Part shown: one piece after another, positions 43,518-51,524 of the stretch
Layout of the letters: each line of letters starts with the position of its first letter
Position numbering within the stretch: position 1 is the first letter of the stretch
DNA from: Bacillota bacterium
Lineage (GTDB): Bacteria > Bacillota > Clostridia > Lachnospirales > Lachnospiraceae
Direction: 5' to 3'
DNA: 64,000 nucleotides
Assembly: GCA_023436225.1 (NCBI GenBank)
Contig: JAEZKA010000033.1
Span: 62,001 to 126,000, forward strand
The notes under the pieces: model-generated
Database searches by the model: none
What the model was told of the DNA's origin: nothing
What the model saw: the letters and a program-made list of their open reading frames with translations, nothing else
Made by a program: the position numbers and the translations under genes

Positions 43518-45017
43518 TTATTTATTCGAAATTATTCTCCCATTCTTATCAAACTGTATTCCAAATTCCTTGCAATAGCCGTTAATCTTCTTTAGAATCC
43601 GTTTCTTCTCACTGCCAGTGCTTGGTGTTGGTTGATAATTGTTCCTTGCAGTGATGGAGGACACGGAGCAGGGGATAATGCTTACTTCATCCGTCGGTAC
43701 TAGCTCATCATTATGAAAAGTAAAGGACTGCTGATAGATCATGGTATCCTTATCCGGCGGATTCGTATTCCCGCCAAAGCAAAAATTACCGAGACTATAG
43801 ACAATATAGGCATCCTTATACTTTTCAATCGGTTGGAGTACATGAGGGTGATGACCCAGCACCAGATCGGCTCCGCCTTCCTTGATCGCGATACGACTTA
43901 ACTCCTTCTGGTTCCCTGTGATACGGCTGGTTCGCTCAATTCCCCAGTGAAAGCTGACAATAAGCAGATCATGCTCTTTCTTTTTCACCGCTTTGATCGC
44001 TTTACGAAGAACTGTCTTATAATCGCTTCTGTTCGTCTCCTGGATGGAGATCATACCAATCTTGATTCCCTTCACCTCATAGATCCCAATTTTTGCATCT
44101 GAGGAATAGATGATACCTGCTTTATCAAAGCTTTTAATCGTATCCGTATAACTCACATCCCCATAATCACGGACATGATTATTGGCAAAGGCAACTGCTT
44201 CTACGGAGCCTTCGGTCAGAATATTAATGTAGGAGGGTTTTCCGCGAAATGCCCATTGCTTGTCGACTCTACTCCCCTTATTGCTAAGGGTTCCTTCAAA
44301 ATTCACAATCGTCATGTCATCCTGCTCAAAGATTGATTTCACATTCTTAAAGAAATAGGCATCATCCTTTTGTTTGTAATAAACAGAAAAGAAATTAACA
44401 CTTACCGGTTGCTTGATATCACTGGATAGGGTAACATCTCCGGCTGCACTGATGGTGATCTTCACATCTTTGGACACAGTTACCTTGCAGGTAGCTGTTG
44501 CCTTCCCAAGAGTCGCTGTAATCGTTGCCTCGCCGTAGTGAACCGCCTCTATTATACCCTGATTAGATACTGTTACAATATTCTTATTACTACTCTTATA
44601 TACTACAGCATCACCAGCGGGATTTTCCTCGGTGAGTAGCGCTTCATATTTTATTTGTTCTCCTTCTTGAAGAGAAAGCTTTTTCGTGGAAAAATAAAGT
44701 TCTCCTGTGTACCCTTTATCCACCTCAATCGCTTCTATCATTTCCTGATCATCTGTGATGTCCTGACTGTTTTCCAGCTTCTGATCATTATTACCCGTGA
44801 TGTCCTGATCAATATCCAGTTTCTGACCATCCTCCGTGATGTCCTGATCAATATCCTGTTTCTGACCATTCTCCGTGATGTCCTGATTGTTTTCCAGCTT
44901 CTGATCTTCATCGCCCGTAATGTCCGTTGCATACACTATGCCTGGCACAGCAGCCAGAATACTGAGGCTGCAACAGAGCAGGATTGCAATCACATATCCC
45001 TTAATTCTTGTCGTCAT
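43518..45017 (-). CDS. Secreted CapA-family protein with N-terminal repeats and Big_2 domain
   Basis: 499 residues. A signal peptide (cleavage near VYATD) leads into acidic repeats of about 14 residues (QDITENGQKxDID, residues about 34-85), then a bacterial Ig-like Big_2 domain (about 90-185: SLQEGEQIKYEALL, ATITATLGKATATCKVTVS), then the CapA/PgsA metallophosphatase-like domain (GDVTLSSDI, NFEGTLSNKGSR, ANNHVRDYG, VSFHWGIERT, GHHPHVLQPIE, YSLGNFCFG). CapA proteins take part in poly-gamma-glutamate export in Bacillus. The ATG at 45017 lies inside the end of the GGDEF gene. Confidence 0.88.
   Translation of the reverse strand: MTTRIKGYVIAILLCCSLSILAAVPGIVYATDITGDEDQKLENNQDITENGQKQDIDQDITEDGQKLDIDQDITGNNDQKLENSQDITDDQEMIEAIEVDKGYTGELYFSTKKLSLQEGEQIKYEALLTEENPAGDAVVYKSSNKNIVTVSNQGIIEAVHYGEATITATLGKATATCKVTVSKDVKITISAAGDVTLSSDIKQPVSVNFFSVYYKQKDDAYFFKNVKSIFEQDDMTIVNFEGTLSNKGSRVDKQWAFRGKPSYINILTEGSVEAVAFANNHVRDYGDVSYTDTIKSFDKAGIIYSSDAKIGIYEVKGIKIGMISIQETNRSDYKTVLRKAIKAVKKKEHDLLIVSFHWGIERTSRITGNQKELSRIAIKEGGADLVLGHHPHVLQPIEKYKDAYIVYSLGNFCFGGNTNPPDKDTMIYQQSFTFHNDELVPTDEVSIIPCSVSSITARNNYQPTPSTGSEKKRILKKINGYCKEFGIQFDKNGRIISNK
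44756..44926 (-). repeat. Tandem 42-base repeats in the CapA-family gene
   Basis: The DNA unit encoding QDIT-x-x-GQKxDID recurs about four times with only a few base changes, encoding an acidic linker right after the signal peptide. Such repeats are prone to slip in number. Confidence 0.75.
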
Positions 45018-46647
45018 CTTCGTTTCCTTTTCCCTCATATTGCTGTTGCTCTATTGCATTATGCAACAGTAAGACACCATTCTTCGTGGTACGCTTAACG
45101 TGATACATCGACATATCTGCTATATAGTAATAATCCCAAATCTTGTTTCCTTCCTTTGGAACCGAACTACGGATCCCTTGGGAGATGGTTACAAACGGGC
45201 TGACGGTAGAGTTAGTGTGCTCAATATTTAAATCCATAACCTTCTGCCTTAATTCCTCTGCAATTGCTAATATCTCAGCATCGGTCTTATTTTCATAGAT
45301 GATAATGAATTCATCACCGCCATACCGCGCACAGAAAATCCCTTGCTCCATCAGGGAATGTAAAACCTGAGCAATCTTCTTAAGGCATTTGTCCCCAGCC
45401 TGATGTCCATAGGTATCATTATATTGTTTGAAGAAATCAATATCAAAGATCTCTACCCCAAGATTCGTACCGTTAAGATAAGCGTTCTCAAAGGCAATCT
45501 CCGTATATTCATTTAGCTTCTCCCGATTAGGAAGCTTGGTCAAAGGATCTCTTTCTGACTTTTCCAGTAGGAGCTTATTCTCTTCCTGCATCAAGGTCTG
45601 CTTCTCCTTCACGTATTCCAAATCGATACGAAGCTCTATTGCTCTCTTTGCATTGGTTCTGTTTTCTTCCTCTAATTGCTCGGACAAGATCACATAATCG
45701 GTACAAGCAAGTCTGTATTCTGATTCATTTTGTTGTATTTTATAGTAACGTAGCTTATACCTTAATACACGCAGCTGCATATTTGTAATTCCTGCATGCT
45801 TGGTGAGCTTCTCAATTCTTTCTAACACTTTCCAAAGATCTTCATATCGCTTACTCTCCAACAGAAAATCACACAAAAGAAAAACTTCAGCGTAAATATC
45901 AAGAAGTGAAGGTATTTCTAATATAAGAAGAATTAACTGATCTAACAACTCATCTCTCTTCTGATATTCGCCCATCTGATTATAGAATTGAATCTCAAAG
46001 CAATAAATCTCTAAGGGATAACGCGATTCTTCCAGATACTGATTGCGCCGCCGCTCAATTCTATGAAACCAATTAAAAGCAGTCTCCAGCTCGCCCATCT
46101 GTAAATAACAGGTGGCAATGACAGTCTTCGTTATGATTTTGTGTCCTAGGTTACTCGATTTATCCTTATTCAGATAAATGAGCGCCTTTTCCAGATACAT
46201 AATGGCTGAGCTGTAATCCCCAAGCTGTTTATATATCTGACCAATATTCGAATTCACGATTCCGGCTTCAGATACTAATCCATTATCACAGCTATATTTT
46301 AAAGAGGTAAGATAATAATCGATTGCAGCAGAGATATTCCCTTGATTATCCGCATTAATTCCCAGCATATTGTATGACTTGGCAATGAGATTGACGAGAG
46401 GAACCTCTAACTGATGTTCCAGTCCAAGAATTAAGTTTTGAATAAAATTATCATACTCATTGCAATCAAAGTAAGCCTCGGCAAGATAGTAGTAGGCAAA
46501 GCCCAGTAATGTGCTGTCACCCTTCTTCTTTCCGTGGCTGATAATCTTATTGCATATACTCTTTGTCTCTTCAGGCTGCTCGACCCGTAATTCCATTACC
46601 TGATTGATTAATACTTGAATGCTTTCCTCGTAATTATCAAAATTCAT
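45001..46647 (-). CDS. TPR-GGDEF diguanylate cyclase
   Basis: 548 residues: about eight TPR-like helical repeats (residues 1-330), a coiled-coil linker, then a GGDEF domain (about 370-530) with the intact active site ARYGGDEFIII and DIDFFKQYNDTYGHQAGD. It should make c-di-GMP from two GTP in the cytoplasm. No membrane helix or signal peptide is visible. The last codons overlap the start of the CapA-family gene, so the two are translated together. The PilZ receptor at 31382 is a possible target. Confidence 0.92.
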   Translation of the reverse strand: MNFDNYEESIQVLINQVMELRVEQPEETKSICNKIISHGKKKGDSTLLGFAYYYLAEAYFDCNEYDNFIQNLILGLEHQLEVPLVNLIAKSYNMLGINADNQGNISAAIDYYLTSLKYSCDNGLVSEAGIVNSNIGQIYKQLGDYSSAIMYLEKALIYLNKDKSSNLGHKIITKTVIATCYLQMGELETAFNWFHRIERRRNQYLEESRYPLEIYCFEIQFYNQMGEYQKRDELLDQLILLILEIPSLLDIYAEVFLLCDFLLESKRYEDLWKVLERIEKLTKHAGITNMQLRVLRYKLRYYKIQQNESEYRLACTDYVILSEQLEEENRTNAKRAIELRIDLEYVKEKQTLMQEENKLLLEKSERDPLTKLPNREKLNEYTEIAFENAYLNGTNLGVEIFDIDFFKQYNDTYGHQAGDKCLKKIAQVLHSLMEQGIFCARYGGDEFIIIYENKTDAEILAIAEELRQKVMDLNIEHTNSTVSPFVTISQGIRSSVPKEGNKIWDYYYIADMSMYHVKRTTKNGVLLLHNAIEQQQYEGKGNEDDDKN

Positions 46648-46792
46648 AGGTTTCTCTCCGTGACAACGTTAAACCGAACCGATTAATTCTCTAGTCTGTT
46701 ACGTATTTGTCCTATTAATACTTTAACCTAATAAATCATAACACAGCAGGTCTTAGGATGCAACATTTTGTCCATATCCTGGTTAAAATAAT

Positions 46793-46819
46793 GGGATATG
46801 ACTTGTTAAATCATATCCC
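46793..46819 (-). terminator. Terminator after the thuA remnant
   Basis: GGGATATGA/TCATATCCC stem with flanking A/T pairs, followed on the minus strand by ATTATTTTAACC. Confidence 0.6.
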
Positions 46820-46837
46820 CATTTTAATGAAGCATAA

Positions 46838-47189
46838 TTATGAGAGGTGCTTCGTTTCTTTTACCATATCTGATACCAAGGTAGACTCATGACGGCTCAT
46901 AGAACGTCCGTCACAAATCTTAAAGGCTCTATTTTGGGGCCTGCGCCCTCTTCGCTTCAAGGGCTGAATCAATGTATATACAACCAAGCTCTGACAGTTC
47001 TGTATTGTTAAGTACCTCAACAGGAAGCCCCTGCTCCGGCTGATCAAGGGTAGCTGTACGCACCTCAACTTTTTCTCCAAGTTCTTTTACAATATCCGCA
47101 ATCACATTGTGAAGGCCTTCCGGATAAAACTCATCCAGCAATCCCTCTTTTTCATGAATATTTTCGTTCCATACCATTACACGAATCAT
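46838..47189 (-). pseudogene. Truncated thuA (trehalose-utilization family) joined to foreign sequence
   Basis: The ATG at 47189, with GAGG 8 bases upstream, opens a clear ThuA N terminus: MIRVMVWNENIHEKEG, YPEGLHNVIADIV, VEVRTATLDQPEQGLPVEVLNNT. ThuA should continue with the TDVLxWWGHxAH core (full length about 240 residues). Instead the frame switches after about 65 residues to an unrelated tail and stops at 46929. A second short frame (46838-46928, ICDGRSMSRHESTLVSDMVKETKHLS) looks like a protein C terminus and is out of frame. I read this as a deletion joining thuA to the end of another gene, with a frameshift near 46930. Confidence 0.7.
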
Positions 47190-47339
47190 GAAATTGTCCT
47201 CTTTCTTTTCTCTCATATTTTAAATTACAGACTATCTTATATAGCAATAGCTCACTACTATTCACAATTACTTCATAAAACCATTCCTACTCCTTCTGAA
47301 GCATCGCGTATCTTCGGTAAATCTTTTGAACATATTCAA

Positions 47340-48698
47340 TTATTCCTTTACAGAACCCATAACCATACCAGATATTAAGTATCTCTGTAATAAAGGATAG
47401 ATAATCAGAAGAGGAACTACAGCGACAATGATCTTTGCTGCATTCAGATTCTTGTTAGATAGATCTCCTATACTTTCTAGTGTAGACTGGTTCATCATAC
47501 CCTGCTCAATTAATTGCTGGATGTTAATACTCAAAGATTGAATATAGGTCATGATTGGATATTTTTCTATCTTTTGAAGGTAGATAAGACCACTGAAAAA
47601 GTCATTCCAGCTACCTACAATACTGAACAGTGAAATGGTTGCTATCGATGGTTTTGCACATGGTACCATGATTTTAATAAGTACCTGATATGACGTAGCT
47701 CCATCAATAAATGCTGCCTCTTCCAGAGATTTTGGAATACCTCGAAAGAAGTTCATCATCAGTATAACGCTAAATACCGGAATCGCTGAGCTTAAAAAGA
47801 CATGATCTGCGAGCTGATTCAGCTCCAAATTCTCCTGGTAATGAAAATCAATGTACTGCTTTACCTGATAAATAACATAATTAGAAGAATTAGCTTCTCG
47901 TTCCATTTCGCTTATCACCTGTTCCAGATAGAAGTGAATCACCTCTTCAATATCTGAGAAGCTCTGGAACATAAATATTTTTTCAGTTGCTTCTTCAAAT
48001 TCCTTCCTCTGAAACGGAAGCTGCTGCATTAGTTGTTGAAGAAGACTGATACAGATATACCGGATATAAATATGTGAGCGTGGAGTTTCTCCATTGTACC
48101 TTGCAAGTAGTTCATTAACTGTGCTGCGAAGTGCCTCAGAATTTTTCATAAAAATAGCAGCTTCAATCTCTTTCATTAAGACTGCGTCTAGTTCAGAATA
48201 ATTCTTTTCCTGCTTTTCCATGCCTTCTATTATTTCACTTCTATAAACTGTCTTCTGCTTTTCTGTTTCTCCATAAAATTTTTTCTCGATATACTGTTTT
48301 GATTTAACAAATTGAAGACTTTTTGAATCCAGCCGTTCAATAATTTCCGTTAAGGATTTCTTCAGTTCTTCCGGATTGACCGGTTTAAGAATATAGTTCA
48401 CAGCACGCAGCGAAAGTGCACTTCTCACATATTCAAAATCATCATAACCACTAATAAAAAGTATCTCTAAATCCGGATATATTTCTCGCACTTTAGTAGC
48501 CAATTCGATTCCAGTCATTAATCCCATTTGAATATCACTGATTAGAATATCAATCTCATTCTGCTGAATTATTGTCAAAGCTTCTTTACCATTTTTAGCT
48601 TCATACAATTTAAGCTCTTCATTAATAAAATCACTCAGCAGAAAACGTATCAACGCTCGCTCATTTACCTCATCATCAGCTACGAGAATCCTGTACAT
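47340..48698 (-). CDS. In-frame fusion of a YesN-type response regulator with the C-terminal half of a sugar permease
   Basis: 452 residues. The first about 304 are a YesN-type regulator: receiver domain (VADDEVNERALIRFLL, phospho-Asp in ILISDIQMG, Lys in ILKPVNPEEL), a helical linker, and the start of an AraC-type DNA-binding domain (YIDFHYQENLELNQLADHVFLSS). At about 47786 it changes without stop to the second half of a LplC/YtcP-type permease: AIPVFSVILMMNFFRGIPKSLEEAAFIDGA (EAA loop), ending QRYLISGMVMGSVKE. Nearly all of the DNA-binding domain and half of the permease are missing. A deletion fusion is most likely. AAAGGGGT precedes the ATG at 48698. Confidence 0.85.
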   Translation of the reverse strand: MYRILVADDEVNERALIRFLLSDFINEELKLYEAKNGKEALTIIQQNEIDILISDIQMGLMTGIELATKVREIYPDLEILFISGYDDFEYVRSALSLRAVNYILKPVNPEELKKSLTEIIERLDSKSLQFVKSKQYIEKKFYGETEKQKTVYRSEIIEGMEKQEKNYSELDAVLMKEIEAAIFMKNSEALRSTVNELLARYNGETPRSHIYIRYICISLLQQLMQQLPFQRKEFEEATEKIFMFQSFSDIEEVIHFYLEQVISEMEREANSSNYVIYQVKQYIDFHYQENLELNQLADHVFLSSAIPVFSVILMMNFFRGIPKSLEEAAFIDGATSYQVLIKIMVPCAKPSIATISLFSIVGSWNDFFSGLIYLQKIEKYPIMTYIQSLSINIQQLIEQGMMNQSTLESIGDLSNKNLNAAKIIVAVVPLLIIYPLLQRYLISGMVMGSVKE

Positions 48699-49001
48699 AG
48701 TTACCCCTTTCCTCTGTTTCTCACCGATACGCTGCATTTGTTCCTATCACACGTTTTATATAATACATTCCTTCATGACTTTATATTATTAATTTCGACT
48801 TATTTCTAATTATTAATACACAATAATATTATACTAAAACAAAATTTCTCAAACAATGCAACTTTCTACAGATTCACAACATAATTCAACTATCTTACTC
48901 TACCTTTAATAGTATGGCCATATCTCTTTACAAACCAAAAAGGTTTTATAAACCTCCTTTATGAATTTCACATAAAGTGTAAAAGCTTGTACAAAAAAAG
49001 T
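48699..49001. other. Intergenic region
   Basis: AT-rich; no gene seen. It should carry the promoter of the fusion gene. Confidence 0.4.
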
Positions 49002-49023
49002 CGCTCACTAACGTAAGCGACAG
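49002..49023 (-). terminator. Terminator downstream of the chemoreceptor gene
   Basis: GTCGCT-N10-AGCGAC stem directly followed on the minus strand by TTTTTTTGTAC. It sits right after a tRNA-Leu 3' remnant, just as a terminator follows the intact tRNA. Confidence 0.75.
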
Positions 49024-49030
49024 TTTTTTA

Positions 49031-49061
49031 ACTGCAGTCGAGGAGACTTAAACCCTATCCA
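49031..49061 (-). pseudogene. tRNA-Leu 3'-end remnant
   Basis: On the minus strand GGATAGGGTTTAAGTCTCC and the following CTCGACTGCAGTTA match the T-arm and acceptor end of the tRNA-Leu at 54998-55081, with a handful of differences over about 34 bases. The stop codon of the chemoreceptor gene lies inside the matching stretch. Confidence 0.7.
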
Positions 49062-50524
49062 AGTAATTGAACCCCGTTTTTCGTTTGGACATCAACCTCC
49101 TTTTCTATCTTATCCAACAGCTCAAATATCTTATTCGAAAGTTTTTCAGCTTCGCCATAATAGGTTTGGGCTTCGGACTTTTGAGAATTTTTTATTGCAT
49201 TAATCACCTTGTGACCACAGATATGGAAATTATTATGTACGTCTTCAATTGCATTCCAGTCATCCCTGATGGAAGGATGGTCGATAGCAATTGTGTGATA
49301 AAAATGCCCAAAAGCACACTTTGTACTATTGGTTTGAAGTGGATATACCTTACCTTCCTCTACAATTTTTCTTAAATTGGCCATCCAATTACTATGAGCC
49401 GTTCTAGCATTCATTATGTTGGTCTTAAATTCTTCATTGGTAATGTTGTGCGCACCACCACTCAAGGAAGCAAATAAATTCTTTGTAATGTCAGACAGGC
49501 TATCATCAATCTTTGTTATTTGATTTGCCAGTTCCGCACTCTTCACGGAATCATTAAAGATCGTCTGTGTCATAAAGCTGAGCTTTTCCGCATCTTCACT
49601 GGAGGTTTCCATTGCTGTATTAATTTGATTTGTAGAGATTTTTACCTCCGACATTGTGGTATTCACTAATCGAACATCATCGATTGTCTTATTTAATAAT
49701 TCCATATTACTTTGCATGGTTGAGTATACATCATCGATTTTACTACTCATTTCCTTGGAGGATTCAATCGTATTTATCATACTTTGTCTTCCATTAACTG
49801 CTGCAGCTTCGATATGGGACATAAAAGAGCTCATACCCTCTAAGCTTTTCCTCGTATTATCAGAAAGCTTTCTTATTTCAGCAGCTACGATCGCAAAGCC
49901 TTTTCCGTTCTCTCCAGCTCTTGCCGCTTCAATTGTTGCATTCAAGGATAATAGATTCGTCTGCTCGGCTATGGCACCAACACTATTAACAATTTCATTT
50001 ACCTTGTTGGTCAATTCAACCAATTCATCAATCTTAGCACTCATGATGGTTGAATTCTCCATTACATTTTCCTTCAGCATATTTATTTCCGATAATTTCT
50101 GTATACTTTCATTATTCTTCTCAATCAACTTTTCAGATGATTCGGCAAGTTTTTCCAGCGTGGCAGAAGAATTATTTACTGCTTCTGATACCACATACAT
50201 ACTTGCTGTTGTTTCTTCAACAATCGCAAGGTTTGATTCGCTCAACTCTGCAATTTCTTTGGCAAAATCCTTAAGATCATAGGATATCTGGGACATATTG
50301 ACATCATAGGTACTCATCTGAGTAACAAGCTGAAGTAAATCCTTTGCAGATATAGAAATCATTTTCTCATTCTTAAAAAAACGGTCAAATAAGTCATATA
50401 CTTCTTTATGTAAACCATACCTTATTTCAGGTAGTTGTATCTCTTTCCCTTCCATTTTCTCACTGACATAATTAACGATACAACGTGCTTCCTTACAATC
50501 ACCTCTTTGTTTCATAACGAACAT
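49055..50524 (-). CDS. Soluble methyl-accepting chemotaxis protein with CZB zinc domain
   Basis: 489 residues, no membrane helix. N-terminal region of about 70 residues; long helical signalling domain (75-360) with the receptor hairpin tip EQTNLLSLNATIEAARAGENGKGFAIVAAEIRKLSDNTR; C-terminal CZB domain (about 370-480) with the conserved zinc ligands His in ARTAHSNWM, Cys in KCAFGHFYHT, and His residues in EDVHNNFHICGHKV. CZB receptors sense zinc or oxidants such as hypochlorous acid. AGGAGG lies 6 bases before the ATG. The last codons run into a tRNA-Leu remnant, so the true original C terminus may have been altered slightly. Confidence 0.92.
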   Translation of the reverse strand: MFVMKQRGDCKEARCIVNYVSEKMEGKEIQLPEIRYGLHKEVYDLFDRFFKNEKMISISAKDLLQLVTQMSTYDVNMSQISYDLKDFAKEIAELSESNLAIVEETTASMYVVSEAVNNSSATLEKLAESSEKLIEKNNESIQKLSEINMLKENVMENSTIMSAKIDELVELTNKVNEIVNSVGAIAEQTNLLSLNATIEAARAGENGKGFAIVAAEIRKLSDNTRKSLEGMSSFMSHIEAAAVNGRQSMINTIESSKEMSSKIDDVYSTMQSNMELLNKTIDDVRLVNTTMSEVKISTNQINTAMETSSEDAEKLSFMTQTIFNDSVKSAELANQITKIDDSLSDITKNLFASLSGGAHNITNEEFKTNIMNARTAHSNWMANLRKIVEEGKVYPLQTNSTKCAFGHFYHTIAIDHPSIRDDWNAIEDVHNNFHICGHKVINAIKNSQKSEAQTYYGEAEKLSNKIFELLDKIEKEVDVQTKNGVQLLG

Positions 50525-50936
50525 AATAAGCCTCCTAACAATTGTAAAAATTATAGTCTTAAATTAAATCTTCTGTTCTCCTACTAATTCCAGAAGATAT
50601 CAAATTACTTCTAATATTACTACAAATTCCCTAATAATTCTACTTTTTTTATAGGATAATGCCAGAGGATTTGATTCATTTTTGAAGTATCGCGCAAAGA
50701 AATTATGCAAAATGTAGGCAAGTGTGGTCCAGCTTCGCTGGACACACAGCACAAAAAGAGGACCACAACTTCCCCTATACACCGATTGACCCATACTATT
50801 TTGTACATCACTAACGAACATGAAGGTTCGTAACAATTCTACAAAATCAGTTAACTGCCAGTAAAACAATGTATTATGAGAAGTCAGTTGTCCTCTTATT
50901 TAGATAACTTATATTAATTACTCCAAAATATTTCTA
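50525..50936. other. Intergenic region with one hairpin
   Basis: No convincing gene. GTCCAGC-TTC-GCTGGAC near 50727-50743 with flanking GTGT/ACAC is a stable hairpin. Short frames here lack ribosome sites. Confidence 0.45.
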
Positions 50937-51329
50937 TTACACACTTGGGATTGGCTCAACATCAATCACATCTCCATCTGAACCAAAATATGTTACTGTC
51001 ATCTGCTCAAAGTCAGATATCCATCTTTCAACCCCAGTTTCTCCAGCCTGATTACAAAAAGTTCCATATTCCGTTTCCCCTTTTTGGTGCATGGATAGAA
51101 TCTGTTTGAATTTCTCAGGAGAGGATTGCACTGAAATATGTACGCTTTCCATTCCGCTCTTAAATTGAAGGACCTGTCCATCGGCTCCCCTAAAGATCCA
51201 AGTCCCATCAAAAAGCACAACCTCATGACTTTTTACACCCATATTCTTCAATTCATCTACGTATATAGGGAAATCGGCACCACTCTTAACCTTATTATGA
51301 GCTGTCTCTATCTGCTCTCTCGTAAACAT
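50937..51329 (-). CDS. DUF1398-family protein
   Basis: 130 residues. The sequence (FTREQIETAHNKVKSGADFPIYVDELKNMGVKSHEVVLFDGTWIFRG, later KGETEYGTFCNQAGETGVERWISDFEQMTVTYFG) matches the DUF1398 family, named after the E. coli YbcV-type phage-related proteins; no biochemical role is known. The ATG at 51329 is preferred with GGAGG 7 bases upstream; a longer frame exists but lacks a ribosome site. It lies 195 bases after the 5'-nucleotidase stop, behind two alternative hairpins (51407-51453). Confidence 0.82.
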   Translation of the reverse strand: MFTREQIETAHNKVKSGADFPIYVDELKNMGVKSHEVVLFDGTWIFRGADGQVLQFKSGMESVHISVQSSPEKFKQILSMHQKGETEYGTFCNQAGETGVERWISDFEQMTVTYFGSDGDVIDVEPIPSV

Positions 51330-51406
51330 AATCATACCTCCATTCATAGCAATGAAAGCAACTTGTATCAAATAACCAAGGAAATAATATAACTGATTTA
51401 AGGGTT

Positions 51407-51453
51407 CAGGTCCCATATTAAATTAAATGGGACCTGCCTAAGGCACGTCCCAT
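51407..51453 (-). terminator. Terminator hairpin with an alternative pairing partner
   Basis: ATGGGAC/GTCCCAT with inner TGCC/GGCA (51427-51453) forms a terminator-like stem followed by TTTAATTTAA on the minus strand. The same central segment also pairs perfectly over 10 bases with ATGGGACCTG (51407-51416 on the minus strand), which would break the first stem. Confidence 0.6.
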
Positions 51454-51524
51454 AAAATCCAGTTTCAGAGCTTGTATTCCTAATCGGCTTTAACCAATTT
51501 TGGTATACGGGGAACAACGGTACC

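Noticed and set aside
49656..50282. 208-codon plus-strand frame
   Set aside because: Antisense to the helical part of the chemoreceptor gene; a shadow frame.
50600..50869. Overlapping short frames between the chemoreceptor and DUF1398 genes
   Set aside because: Cys/Trp-rich composition, no ribosome site and no recognisable motif.
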